Source: Vulgatibacter incomptus (lineage in GTDB: Bacteria > Myxococcota > Myxococcia > Myxococcales > Vulgatibacteraceae). From it: a stretch of 64,000 nt of DNA. The stretch spans positions 2,291,501 through 2,355,500 of the forward strand of contig NZ_CP012332.1 of assembly GCF_001263175.1 (NCBI RefSeq), written 5' to 3'. Position numbers and translations under genes: made by a program. The notes below the pieces were generated by a model. It worked only from the letters and a program-made list of their open reading frames with translations. It had not been told where the DNA came from and searched no databases. Positions 35,582-43,907 of the stretch are shown one piece after another. The first letter of the stretch is position 1. Each line of letters opens with the position of its first letter.

Positions 35582-38395
35582 CTAGTGGACCCAGCGCATG
35601 CCGTCCCGTGTGACGATGCAGGTGGAGCCGTTGTACTGGATGCTCACCGCCACCTCGAACTGTCGAGTCGCGGTGAACACCGTGGTCGTGTTGTACGCCA
35701 GGGCGCCACCGCAGTAGATGTTCGTCGTCACGTTGACCGGGTTTCGGGAGTTGCCCCAGTTGTGGATGCCGACCGCGTAGGGGTGGGTCAGGCTCGGGCT
35801 GTTGATCCGGGTGTTCTCCGGGCCGGTGCCGGGGATGTCGTCGCGGTCGAGGCTCGCCGTCATGTTGATGTCGTTATCCCACAGCGGATTCGGGCGGTTG
35901 CCGCTGTAGCAGTTCCCGAAGTAGCAGTCCGAAGGATTCCTGAACCAGCTGGCGTCCTGATGGCGGTCGCCGAGATCCTCGTTCAGCACGTGGAGATCGA
36001 TGTCACCCGCCGCGTCCCAGAAGGTCTCCACCCAGAGGCCGCCCCAGGGGGTCGCCGTCAGGCTGTGCTGGCAGGCGCCACGGTTGCCGAGCTGGTCCGT
36101 AACCATCAGCTCGAACACGTAGTTGCCCACGAGATCCGGGGTGAAGGTCGGGGTGCACCCCCCTCCGACCGGCCGGGCGCTCGAGCCCACCGGCGCGCTC
36201 GCCACCGTCCACGAACAGGTGGTCGGGTGGCCGCCGGGGCTGTAGGCGCCGCCGCTGAGCACGATCTGGGTGTTCACCGTCACCGACTGACCCGCCGCCG
36301 GGCAGATCGCCGTCGGCCAATCGCAGAGGACGCCGCAAGCATCGTCCGTGCCCTGGCCCTGGGTCTCGACGAGGAACGGCTCGTCGACGCCCTGCATCCA
36401 GACCTCGACCTTACCCACGTCCCGAACCAGGTCCAGGGGCTTGTACGACGCCAGGAAGCTCTTCGTGCCATTCGAAGCGATCGTGACCGGGAGGGTCTCG
36501 TCGGATCGGGCCGTGAAGCGCTGCGAGTAGCCGGAGGCCATCGAAACCCGGGAGATCCGGACGGCGTCCGTTCCACAGTTCCGGACGACGAAGGGCTTGA
36601 ACACCTGCAGCGACTGCGGAACCGCAGGAACCGGGCCGAAGGCGACCGGGTTCGGATCCGCCGAGAGGCAGAAAGACGTCGCGAGACCGCTGATCTGCAC
36701 CACGGCCCGAGGCGTCTCGACATTGGAGTGGTTGAAGTAGAGGTTGGTACGATCGATGACGCCGGTGATCCGGGTCGGCTGGTAGCGGATCCCCACGGTG
36801 ATCTTTTCACCCGGCGCCAGGACCTGGGAGCCGTTGGGCAGGCCCGGAGCCGCGAAGGCCCGATTGTCGGTGTCGAGGTCGAAGTTCCACACCAGGCACT
36901 CCGTCGTGCCCTGGTTCGTGATCTCGATGGGGAGCTGGACACCGCGGTTCACCGTCACCGCGCCAAAGCGCAGCGACGACGGGGAGATGTCCAGGTCGCA
37001 GGCCGGGAGCTCGACCACGTTCGCCATCAGGTGGACCGTGACGAACGGCTGCTCCGCCGACATCGCGCCGCTCACGTAGATCGGGAAGTCCATCTCGGCG
37101 GGATACTCCTGGATCTCGCTGCCCTTGAAGGTGACCTCGAAGGCCATCGAGTTCGCATTGTGCGAATCCAGGCGCCAGGGAGCCGACGTGCCATCGACGG
37201 CCGCCACGGTGTAGTTGGCCTCCTCGCTGGGCGGATAGAGATCGAGCGCGACGCTCTCGCCGATGTTTCGGATCATGAAGGTCTTCTTCGCGGCGAAGTT
37301 CTTCGGCTGCCTGCCGAAGTCCACCGTCCCCGGATCGGCCTCCACCTCGATGCCGCCGCTCTTCCCGTCGACCGGGACCTCGAAGTAGAGCCCATCGGGG
37401 CCCATCACCTGGATCTTGGCGAACTTCCGGGGCTCGGCCTGGGGCGCGGCCTTGAAGGAGACCTCCACCTCGACGGTCGCGCTCACCCCCACCTCGAACT
37501 CGCCGGTCGCCGCGAGCTTGAACTCCTCCGGAGCCTCCCCTTCGTTGGCGGGATCCCGAACCGGATCGACGACGAGGGTCATGGAGGTGACGGTCGCCGG
37601 GAAGTCACCGATGTTCTGGATGGCGAACCAGCTGCTCTTCGACTCGCCGGGGGTGACCGTGCCCATGGTCACCGTCGGCGGAGAGGCGCGGAGCTCCGTG
37701 ATACCGCCGGTGCCCACGAGCTGGACGCGGACGTCCTGGCAGCTGGCGCAAGGACGCAGCAGGAGGGAGGCCGCGTGGGGTCCGCGGTTGGCCGGCGTGA
37801 ACGAGACGTCGATCGCGCGGGTCGCCCCCCCCGGAAGCTCGACGGCCCCGTCGTCGACCCGGAAGGCCGTGCGATCGCTGCCGCCCGTGATCGAGAGGTC
37901 CAGGTTCAGGCTCTTCTCGATCAGGTTCGTGAGGTCGAGGGGGAGGGTCTTGGTGTCGCCGAGCTTGATGGTCCCGAAGTCCAGGACCTCGACCACCTCC
38001 ACCACGCGCTTCACGCCCTCGCCCTTGAGGTCGAGGGTGACGAGCTCGTTCTTGGCGTTGGACAGCGAGATCTTCAGCTGGCCGTCGAAGCGCTCCTCGC
38101 GAAGCGGGAAGAAGGCGATCTTCACCTCGGCCTTCCCGCCGGGCGCCAGCGAGAGCTCGGACGGCCGCATGTCGTAGCCGCTAGGGAAGTCGGACGCCCT
38201 CACCTGCACCTGGGACCGGCCCGTGTTGGAGAGGGTCACGAGCTTCGAGGCCTCGGTCCCCACGAAGACCTGGCCGAAGTCGACTTCCGTTTTAGGGTCA
38301 GACACGACGACGCCGCGGGCGCTCCCTAGCGGCTCCTTGGCACATCCCACGAGCATCAGCGGGACCAGCAGCAGCCCGTACAACAAATGTCGCAT
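35582..38395 (-). CDS. Multi-domain lipoprotein E of the tandem family
   Basis: A 937-residue paralog, first in transcription order of the full-length copies. ATG 38395 follows GAGGAGGA; lipobox MLVGC (C18). Rough domain limits are HYDIN-like repeats 30-135, 138-240, 243-348, 350-465, 468-572 and 573-685, PKD-like 687-780 and YfaP-like 790-937. It resembles D closely except in the YfaP domain, where DRHQDASWFRNPSDCYFGNC and HNWGN match C. The end is shortened to DGMRWVH. HYDIN-like repeats act as binding scaffolds elsewhere. The YfaP-like tip suggests ligand binding, but no function can be assigned. Confidence 0.9.
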   Translation of the reverse strand: MRHLLYGLLLVPLMLVGCAKEPLGSARGVVVSDPKTEVDFGQVFVGTEASKLVTLSNTGRSQVQVRASDFPSGYDMRPSELSLAPGGKAEVKIAFFPLREERFDGQLKISLSNAKNELVTLDLKGEGVKRVVEVVEVLDFGTIKLGDTKTLPLDLTNLIEKSLNLDLSITGGSDRTAFRVDDGAVELPGGATRAIDVSFTPANRGPHAASLLLRPCASCQDVRVQLVGTGGITELRASPPTVTMGTVTPGESKSSWFAIQNIGDFPATVTSMTLVVDPVRDPANEGEAPEEFKLAATGEFEVGVSATVEVEVSFKAAPQAEPRKFAKIQVMGPDGLYFEVPVDGKSGGIEVEADPGTVDFGRQPKNFAAKKTFMIRNIGESVALDLYPPSEEANYTVAAVDGTSAPWRLDSHNANSMAFEVTFKGSEIQEYPAEMDFPIYVSGAMSAEQPFVTVHLMANVVELPACDLDISPSSLRFGAVTVNRGVQLPIEITNQGTTECLVWNFDLDTDNRAFAAPGLPNGSQVLAPGEKITVGIRYQPTRITGVIDRTNLYFNHSNVETPRAVVQISGLATSFCLSADPNPVAFGPVPAVPQSLQVFKPFVVRNCGTDAVRISRVSMASGYSQRFTARSDETLPVTIASNGTKSFLASYKPLDLVRDVGKVEVWMQGVDEPFLVETQGQGTDDACGVLCDWPTAICPAAGQSVTVNTQIVLSGGAYSPGGHPTTCSWTVASAPVGSSARPVGGGCTPTFTPDLVGNYVFELMVTDQLGNRGACQHSLTATPWGGLWVETFWDAAGDIDLHVLNEDLGDRHQDASWFRNPSDCYFGNCYSGNRPNPLWDNDINMTASLDRDDIPGTGPENTRINSPSLTHPYAVGIHNWGNSRNPVNVTTNIYCGGALAYNTTTVFTATRQFEVAVSIQYNGSTCIVTRDGMRWVH

Positions 38396-38575
38396 CGCAT
38401 TCCTCCTCGAGGTTGAAACGAGCGACTAATGTCGGGGTACGGCCTGTCGGATCACCTGGATCTCCGTTTTCCGGAAAAATTCTTCATCCGGAGCCCGTTA
38501 CGGCCGAAATCCAGCTCCAGCGGCCCTGGCCCCCGTTTCGAGCCCGTCTGCGGCGCGCCGATGGAGGCCTCCAAA

Positions 38576-38611
38576 TGAAAAGCCGGAGACGAATGGGCTT
38601 CCGTCCCCGGC
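38576..38611 (-). terminator. Terminator downstream of the mini-paralog F
   Basis: Arms GCCGGAGACG (38582-38591) and CGTCCCCGGC (38602-38611) form a 10-base-pair stem with one wobble and a 10-base loop. The minus strand continues CTTTTCATTT. It lies 60 bases after the stop of F. The sequence is unrelated to the GGCGGCAGGG hairpins. Confidence 0.7.
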
Positions 38612-38670
38612 GATCGGCCCCGTTCATCTGCAGGGCTTCTGGTCTGTTGAGCCAACCGCCCGGTCGAGCT

Positions 38671-39558
38671 CTATTCGCAGGGGTCCTCGCAATCGAGGCT
38701 CTCCCCCCATCCTCGGAGCTCGACCCGGTAAGGCTCGTCGGCGCCTTCCATCCAGACCTCGAGCCACGCCGTCTCCAGGTACATGCCCCGCGGCCTGTAA
38801 GAGGCCAAGAAGCTCTTGGATCCCCCGGGAAAAATGAACAGGGGAAGGGCCTCCTCGGCCCTCGCGGAAAAGGCCGGAGGAAGGTCGGACACGATGGAGA
38901 GACGGACGATCCGAACTACGTCGTCGCCCAAATTGAACATGGTGAACGCCTTGAAGGCCTGGAGCGTCTGCGGCCAGGCCGGAACCGGGCCGAAGTCGAG
39001 CGGGTCCCGATCCGCGACGAGGCGCAGGGAAGTTGCGAAGGTCGACGCCCTCAGGTCGACCTGCACGAAGGGCTGCTCTTCCGAGAGCTGGCCGTTCACG
39101 AAGACCGGGAGAACCAACGACGCGGCGTAGTCCTTGACTTCGCTCCCACGGAACGTGACCTCGAGTGCCAGGGGCCGCTCGTCGATGATCCAGGGCCCCT
39201 CGGCGCCGTCGAGGTCCGTCACGGTGAAGGAAGTGGCATCCGGAGACGCAATCACCGGCTGGTCGACAGTGATCCGTGCCGGATCCCCGACGTTCTGGAG
39301 AATGAGGGTCCTTCTCGCCAGGAAGCCCTTCGGCAATCGTCCGAAGTCCACCTCGCCCGGAGGACACCCGACGACCTCGATCCGGACTCTCTCTTCGCCT
39401 CCCCCGGAACCGCCGTCGGCACCGATGCCACCTGTCCGACCATCTACTCCGGAGTCTCCCGGACCGGCGGAGCCTCCAGGTTCGGCTTCGGGGCCACCAC
39501 TTCCGCTTCCGCACGACGCGAGAAAGAGAGCGAGAACCAGCACCACGACAGGGCGCAT
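38671..39558 (-). CDS. Mini-paralog F of the tandem lipoprotein family
   Basis: A 295-residue lipoprotein. ATG 39558, five bases after GAGG, gives the signal LFLASC (C16). A GTG two codons upstream is the alternative. After an acidic Gly-rich tether (about 18-55) come two HYDIN-like domains matching the fourth (VDFGRLPKGFLARRTLILQNVG) and sixth (PLDFGPVPAWPQTLQAF) domains of A-E. The fifth HYDIN domain, the first three, and the PKD- and YfaP-like regions are absent. It ends at the equivalent of the CGVLC junction with SLDCEDPCE. It may be an ancestral core or a deletion derivative. It sits between the ribosomal operon and the array with its own terminator. Confidence 0.85.
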   Translation of the reverse strand: MRPVVVLVLALFLASCGSGSGGPEAEPGGSAGPGDSGVDGRTGGIGADGGSGGGEERVRIEVVGCPPGEVDFGRLPKGFLARRTLILQNVGDPARITVDQPVIASPDATSFTVTDLDGAEGPWIIDERPLALEVTFRGSEVKDYAASLVLPVFVNGQLSEEQPFVQVDLRASTFATSLRLVADRDPLDFGPVPAWPQTLQAFKAFTMFNLGDDVVRIVRLSIVSDLPPAFSARAEEALPLFIFPGGSKSFLASYRPRGMYLETAWLEVWMEGADEPYRVELRGWGESLDCEDPCE

Positions 39559-39637
39559 AATCACCTCACGGAACGGGTCCAGCCGTCACATGTCCTCTCG
39601 CCGGGAAACGGATCACCCGACCGGGGGACCCTGCCGC

Positions 39638-39678
39638 CGAAAACGAAAACGGCGGCAAGCCCGAGGGCCCGCCGCCGT
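39638..39678 (-). terminator. Terminator of the ribosomal super-operon (after rplQ)
   Basis: On the minus strand ACGGCGGC (39671-39678) pairs with GCCGCCGT (39649-39656). TTTTCGTTTTC follows, a good T-rich tail. The same GCCGCCGT arm can instead pair with the next CGGCGGCA (39632-39639) in a second hairpin with a T-rich loop, giving two mutually exclusive structures. It starts about 50 bases after the rplQ stop. Confidence 0.8.
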
Positions 39679-39728
39679 CCTTGACTCATCGGTCCGGCGT
39701 CATCCGCCGGACCACGAGCTCGCTGGCG

Positions 39729-40121
39729 CTATTCGGCTTCCGCCGGCGCCGCCGCAGCCGTCTCCGGCCGATCGACCAGCTCGAGGTACGCCATCTCCGC
39801 GGAGTCGCCCAGCCGGCGACCGATGCGGACGATCCGCGTGTACCCGCCCGGGCGAGCGCCGTAGCGCTCCGCGAGGGTGCTGAAGAGCTTCGAGAGCACG
39901 TCCTTGTCGTGCACCGTCTTGCTCGCGAGCCGCCTGGCGTGGAGCGAGCCCTTCTTCCCGAGGGTGATCACCCGGTCGGCAAGCTTGCGGGCTTCCTTCG
40001 CCTTGGGCACCGTGGTGCGGATCCTCTCGTGCCGCAGGAGCGAGATGACCATGTTGTCCATCATCGCTTCCCGATGAGCCGAGGTCCGCGAGAACTTGCG
40101 GCCGGCAACTCCGTGACGCAT
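39729..40121 (-). CDS. rplQ: 50S ribosomal protein L17
   Basis: Binds 23S rRNA near the exit tunnel of the large subunit. The 130-residue protein has the L17 start [20 protein letters not shown], with [15 protein letters not shown] in the centre. The C-terminal tail is rich in Ala, Pro and Glu ([11 protein letters not shown]), slightly longer than in E. coli. ATG 40121 is the start; the frame is open further upstream but has no homology there. It is the last gene of the alpha segment, after rpoA, and is followed by a terminator. Confidence 0.97.
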   Translation of the reverse strand: MRHGVAGRKFSRTSAHREAMMDNMVISLLRHERIRTTVPKAKEARKLADRVITLGKKGSLHARRLASKTVHDKDVLSKLFSTLAERYGARPGGYTRIVRIGRRLGDSAEMAYLELVDRPETAAAAPAEAE

Positions 40122-40236
40122 CGTCTTTCTCCATCGCCCCGCCGCTCTTGGCCGCCGGAGCTTCAATTCAACTGCGACTAGGGGCCGCGCCGGAGGTGAC
40201 CTCCTCGCGGGCTCGCAGGCCCCTTGTCGAAAGAGT

Positions 40237-41262
40237 CTACAGCTTCGGCGCGGCCGCACCACCCGGGGCGCGGTTCGGCCAGTTCTCCAGCTTCATGCCG
40301 AGGGAGAGCCCCATCTCCGACAGGATCTCCTTGATCTCCTTGAGGCTCTTCCGACCGAAGTTCTTGGTCTTGAGCATCTCGGCCTCGGACCTCTGCACCA
40401 GCTCGCCGATCGTCTTGATGTTGGCGTTCTGCAGGCAGTTGGCCGACCGGACGGAGAGTTCGAGCTCGTCCACGGAACGGAAGAGGTTCTCGTTGAGCTT
40501 CTCCTCCTCCTGCGGCATGAGCTCGGCGGGAGTAGGCTCCTCGGTCTCGTCGAAGTTGATGAAGATCGAGAGCTGCTCCTTCACGATCTTCGCCGCATAG
40601 GCCACGGCGTCGGCGGGCTCGACCGAGCCGTCGGTCCAGACCTCGAGCGAGAGCTTGTCGTAATCCGTCTGCTGACCGACGCGGGCGTTGGTCACCTGGT
40701 AGTTGACCCTCTTCACCGGCGAGAAGAGCGCGTCGATGGGGATGGTCCCGATCGGCTGGCCCGCGACCTTGTTCCGCTCCGCAGGGACATAGCCCCTGCC
40801 ACGGCGGCAGGTCATCTCGACGCGGAGCTTCCCGCCCTCGGCCACCGTCGCGATGTGGTGGCCCGGGTTGAGCACCTCGACCTGGGGATCGGTCACGAGG
40901 TCACCAGCGGTGACCTCCTTGGGCCCATCCACCTCGAGGCGGAGGGTCCGGGTCTCCAGCGTGTGCATCCGGAGACGGACCTCCTTGAGGTTCAGGATGA
41001 TGTCCGTGACGTCCTCGGAGACCTCGGGGACAGTCGAGAACTCGTGGTCCACGCCCTCGATCTTGATCGAGGTGATCGCCGCTCCCTGCAGAGAGGAGAG
41101 CAGGATCCGCCGGAGCGAGTTGCCCAGGGTGATCCCGAAGCCCCGCTCGAGCGGCTCGGCCACGAACTTCCCGTAGGTGTTCGTGAGCGACTCGTGGTCG
41201 ACCTGGATTCCGCGCGGCTTGATCAGATCGCGCCAGTTCTTTGCTACCGTGGCATCGGCCAT
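40237..41262 (-). CDS. rpoA: DNA-directed RNA polymerase subunit alpha
   Basis: Assembles the RNA polymerase core and contacts activators and UP elements through its C-terminal domain. The 341-residue protein is full length. The N-terminal assembly domain ([27 protein letters not shown]) spans about 1-235. The linker is acidic. The C-terminal domain about 255-320 ([28 protein letters not shown], then [14 protein letters not shown]) has the helix-hairpin-helix that binds DNA. Its place between rpsD and rplQ is the standard alpha-operon position. Confidence 0.98.
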   Translation of the reverse strand: MADATVAKNWRDLIKPRGIQVDHESLTNTYGKFVAEPLERGFGITLGNSLRRILLSSLQGAAITSIKIEGVDHEFSTVPEVSEDVTDIILNLKEVRLRMHTLETRTLRLEVDGPKEVTAGDLVTDPQVEVLNPGHHIATVAEGGKLRVEMTCRRGRGYVPAERNKVAGQPIGTIPIDALFSPVKRVNYQVTNARVGQQTDYDKLSLEVWTDGSVEPADAVAYAAKIVKEQLSIFINFDETEEPTPAELMPQEEEKLNENLFRSVDELELSVRSANCLQNANIKTIGELVQRSEAEMLKTKNFGRKSLKEIKEILSEMGLSLGMKLENWPNRAPGGAAAPKL

Positions 41263-41332
41263 GATGTACCTCGTGCACGCCCTCCACGCCGGCTGACGCC
41301 GGCACCACGGGCGGCTACAAAGTGATTGCCAA

Positions 41333-41959
41333 TTACTTGCTGTAGAGCTCGACGATCAGCTGCTCCTGGATGGGCAGCGTCAGGTCTTCGCGGGCCGGGA
41401 GCGCCTTCACGGTGCCCTCGAAGCCCTTCTTGTCCACGTCGACCCAGGCCGGGAAGCCGCGGCGATCCACCGCCTCGAGCGCCTCGGCGATGCTGACCAC
41501 CTTCTTCGAGCGCTCCTTGACGGAGATCTTGTCGCCAACCCGCACCTGGTAGGAGGGGATGTTGACCTTCTTGCCGTTCACGCGGAAGTGGGCGTGGCGC
41601 ACGAGCTGCCGGGCCTCCGAGCGCGTGTCGGCGAAGCCCATCCGGAAGGCCACGTTGTCGAGCCGAAGCTCGAGGGCCTGGAGGAGGTTCTCGCCGGTCT
41701 TGCCCTTCTTCGCGTTCGCCCGCTGGTAGTAGAGGCGGAACTGAGCCTCGAGCAGGCCGTACATGCGCTTGACCTTCTGCTTCTCGCGAAGCTGCACGCC
41801 GTACTCGGAGAACTTAATCCGGCCCTGGCCGTGCTGGCCCGGGGGGTAGGGACGGCGCTCGATGGCGCACTTGTCGCTGTAGCAGCGATCACCCTTGAGG
41901 TACATCTTGAGGTTTTCGCGCCGGCAAAGGCGGCACGACGCACCGGTGTAACGAGCCAC
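41333..41959 (-). CDS. rpsD: 30S ribosomal protein S4 (zinc-binding form)
   Basis: Primary 16S rRNA-binding protein that starts 30S assembly and, in enterobacteria, represses the alpha operon. The 208-residue protein begins at GTG 41959 after AAGGAGAT. It has an N-terminal zinc site C9, C12, C26, C31, lost in E. coli S4, and the S4 RNA-binding domain ([33 protein letters not shown], about 95-155). The spacer before rpoA (70 bases) contains a small GCCGGC inverted repeat. Confidence 0.97.
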   Translation of the reverse strand: MARYTGASCRLCRRENLKMYLKGDRCYSDKCAIERRPYPPGQHGQGRIKFSEYGVQLREKQKVKRMYGLLEAQFRLYYQRANAKKGKTGENLLQALELRLDNVAFRMGFADTRSEARQLVRHAHFRVNGKKVNIPSYQVRVGDKISVKERSKKVVSIAEALEAVDRRGFPAWVDVDKKGFEGTVKALPAREDLTLPIQEQLIVELYSK

Positions 41960-42032
41960 TGCGTATCTCCTTCGAGAGGTCGTCTGCGCGCGAAGGACGA
42001 ATCCGCCCCAAGCGCCCGAGAGCCGTTGCCGA

Positions 42033-42419
42033 TCAGACCCGGCGCCGCTTGGCAGGCCGGCAGCCGTTGTGGGGAATCGGGGTCACGTCCTTGATGAGCT
42101 GAACCTTGAGGCCAGCGGCGGCGAGAGCGCGCAGCGCGGACTCACGGCCTGCACCAGGGCCCTTCACCATCACCGAGACCGTGCGGAGGCCGTGCTCCAT
42201 CGCCTTGGCGGCGGCGTCGCCAGCGGCCACCTGGGCGGCGAACGGCGTCGACTTGCGCGAACCCTTGAAGCCACGCGCACCGGCGGTGGACCAAGAGAGC
42301 ACGTTGCCGCTGACGTCGGTGATCGTGATCAGCGTGTTGTTGAACGTAGAGGCGATGTGCACCACGCCCTGCTGTACGTTCTTGCGGACCTTCTTCTTGA
42401 CCTTCTTCTCATCGGCCAT
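42033..42419 (-). CDS. rpsK: 30S ribosomal protein S11
   Basis: Platform protein of the small subunit at the E-site mRNA path. The 128-residue sequence has [39 protein letters not shown] and the conserved C-terminus [20 protein letters not shown]. The Lys-rich N-terminus ([12 protein letters not shown]) is typical. ATG 42419. Order rpsM, rpsK, rpsD is canonical. Confidence 0.98.
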   Translation of the reverse strand: MADEKKVKKKVRKNVQQGVVHIASTFNNTLITITDVSGNVLSWSTAGARGFKGSRKSTPFAAQVAAGDAAAKAMEHGLRTVSVMVKGPGAGRESALRALAAAGLKVQLIKDVTPIPHNGCRPAKRRRV

Positions 42420-42480
42420 CGAGAGCTTGCTCCAGAAACGAGGTGATCAGCGCCGCGGCAGGTGCGCGGCGCCAGCGAAA

Positions 42481-42858
42481 TCAGCGAGCGGCCGCGCGGG
42501 GACGAGCGAGCGTCCGCTTCGGGCCCTTGCGGGTACGTGCGTTGGTGTGGGTGCGCTGACCGCGGACCGGCAGGCCCCTGCGGTGCCGGAGGCCCCGGTA
42601 GCAGCCCAGGTCCATGAGGCGCTTGATGTTCATCGAGGTCTCGCGACGGAGGTCGCCCTCGACCTTCATCTCCCGCTCGATCACCTCACGGAGCCGGCGC
42701 GCCTGATCGTCCGTCAGGTCCTTGGTGCGGACGCTCTCGTCCACCTCGGCCTTCGCGCAGATCTGCTTCGCGAGAGTGCCGCCGATTCCGTAGATGTACT
42801 GGAGCGAAATCACCACCCGCTTTTCGCGGGGCAGATCCACACCGGCAATTCGTGCCAC
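42481..42858 (-). CDS. rpsM: 30S ribosomal protein S13
   Basis: Head protein contacting the P-site tRNA and forming bridges to the 50S subunit. The 125-residue product starts at GTG 42858 after GGAGGAA. It has [33 protein letters not shown] (helix-hairpin-helix) and the basic tail [20 protein letters not shown]. Full length. Confidence 0.97.
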   Translation of the reverse strand: MARIAGVDLPREKRVVISLQYIYGIGGTLAKQICAKAEVDESVRTKDLTDDQARRLREVIEREMKVEGDLRRETSMNIKRLMDLGCYRGLRHRRGLPVRGQRTHTNARTRKGPKRTLARPRAAAR

Positions 42859-42896
42859 GTTCTTCCTCCGATCCTATGTCTGGCGTCAGTGGGCCC

Positions 42897-43013
42897 TTAG
42901 CCCTGGCGCTGCTTGTGCCGAGGGTTCGCCGCGCAGATGACCCGCACGATGCCCCGACGCCGAATGACCTTGCACTTCTCGCAAACCTTCTTGACGGATG
43001 CCCGCACCTTCAT
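42897..43013 (-). CDS. rpmJ: 50S ribosomal protein L36 (zinc-binding form)
   Basis: A 38-residue protein too short for most ORF filters. It reads [20 protein letters not shown] followed by [18 protein letters not shown]. The zinc ligands C11, C14, C27 and a histidine near 33 are all present, so this is the C+ form. ATG 43013 lies after GGAGCGG. It sits between map and rpsM. infA, usually between map and rpmJ, is absent. Confidence 0.96.
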   Translation of the reverse strand: MKVRASVKKVCEKCKVIRRRGIVRVICAANPRHKQRQG

Positions 43014-43054
43014 GAACCGCTCCGCATCCCGGCCGTCGAGGGAACGAGAGTCCC

Positions 43055-43112
43055 GCTCGGCTGGGCCGAAATCAAAAGTCGGCGGGGCATAACATGATCT
43101 CCCCAGCCGAGC
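43055..43112 (-). other. Long-range stem-loop between map and rpmJ
   Basis: GCTCGGCTGGG (43055-43065) and CCCAGCCGAGC (43102-43112) are perfect 11-base inverted repeats enclosing 36 bases. A smaller hairpin with arms GCCCC/GGGGC and a four-base loop (43115-43128) lies between this stem and the map stop. Together they fill most of the 126-base gap where infA is often found. Role unknown: possible RNA regulatory element or processing site upstream of rpmJ. Confidence 0.55.
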
Positions 43113-43139
43113 AAGCCCCTTCCGGGGCGACCTCCCATT

Positions 43140-43907
43140 TCAGGGAAGAGTCAGGATGATCGGCCCCTCTTCGGTCACCGCGATGGTGTGCTCGAAGTGG
43201 GCCGAGAGTCGCCGATCAGCAGTCACGGCGGTCCAATCGTCGTCCAGCTCCTCGACCTCCCAGGAGCCGGCGTTAATCATCGGCTCGATCGCGAGGACCA
43301 TGCCGGTCTTGATTCGAATCCCCTGGCCCCCTGGGCCGTAGTTGGGGACCTGGGGCTCCTCGTGGAGCCTCCGGCCAACGCCGTGTCCCACGAAATCGCG
43401 GGTGACGCCATAGCCAAATCCCTCGGCATGCGCCTGGATCGCTGCGCCGATGTCGTAGATTCGATTTCCGACCCTCGCCTGCTCGATCCCGAGCTCGAGG
43501 GAGCGGCGGGTGGTCTCGACGAGGCGCGCCGCGTCCTCGGCCGTGGTGCCGACGGGCACCGTGATCGCGGAGTCCGCGAACCAGCCGTCTTTTACCACTC
43601 CGAAGTCGAGGCCGATGATATCGCCCTCGCGGAGGATCCGCTTCTTCGACGGGATCCCGTGGACGATCTCCTCGTTGATCGAGGTACAGAGCACGCCGGG
43701 ATAAGGACGACGGCCGCCAGGCGCGTAGCCCTTGAACGCCGACTTCACCTTGTTCGCGGCGATGAGCTCGGCAGCCAGGGCGTCGAGCTCCCCCGTGGAG
43801 ACGCCGGGCTTCGTCGCGTCGCGAAGAGCGGCCAGGATGGTTCCCACCACCCTTCCCGCCTCCCGCATGGCGTCGATCTCGCCGCGGCTCTTCAGGATCA
43901 CAGACAT
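43140..43907 (-). CDS. map: Methionine aminopeptidase, type I
   Basis: Removes the initiator methionine from new proteins; a cytosolic dinuclear metal enzyme. The 255-residue protein is full length. All metal ligands are visible: D101, D112, H175, E208 and E239. The conserved segments SINEEIVHGIP, DFGVVKDGWFADSA and DFVGHGVGRRLHE are present. The ATG at 43907 directly abuts the adk stop (TAGATG), so the two are coupled. The secY-adk-map order is typical of the spc operon outside enterobacteria. Confidence 0.97.
   Translation of the reverse strand: MSVILKSRGEIDAMREAGRVVGTILAALRDATKPGVSTGELDALAAELIAANKVKSAFKGYAPGGRRPYPGVLCTSINEEIVHGIPSKKRILREGDIIGLDFGVVKDGWFADSAITVPVGTTAEDAARLVETTRRSLELGIEQARVGNRIYDIGAAIQAHAEGFGYGVTRDFVGHGVGRRLHEEPQVPNYGPGGQGIRIKTGMVLAIEPMINAGSWEVEELDDDWTAVTADRRLSAHFEHTIAVTEEGPIILTLP

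Larger units (their letters stand above)
22963..38395 (-). repeat. Tandem array of five ~3.1-kb paralogous gene units
   Basis: Five full-length lipoprotein genes (A 22963-25794, B 26075-28891, C 29342-32149, D 32447-35260, E 35582-38395) lie head to tail. The distances between their starts are 3097, 3258, 3111 and 3135 bases. Long stretches are nearly identical in protein and DNA, for example SFLASYKPLDLVRDVGK and ACQHSLTATPWGG. D and E are the closest pair and A is the most divergent. Each unit carries its own ribosome site and a 3' hairpin. This is a product of repeated gene duplication. Confidence 0.93.

Noticed and set aside
22966-38329. Very long plus-strand open frames (about 980-1030 codons) opposite each array lipoprotein
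   Set aside because: They mirror the minus-strand genes through GC bias. Their translations are monotonous Arg/Asp/Val/His-rich sequence with no domains, while the minus strand has lipoboxes, ribosome sites and conserved domains.
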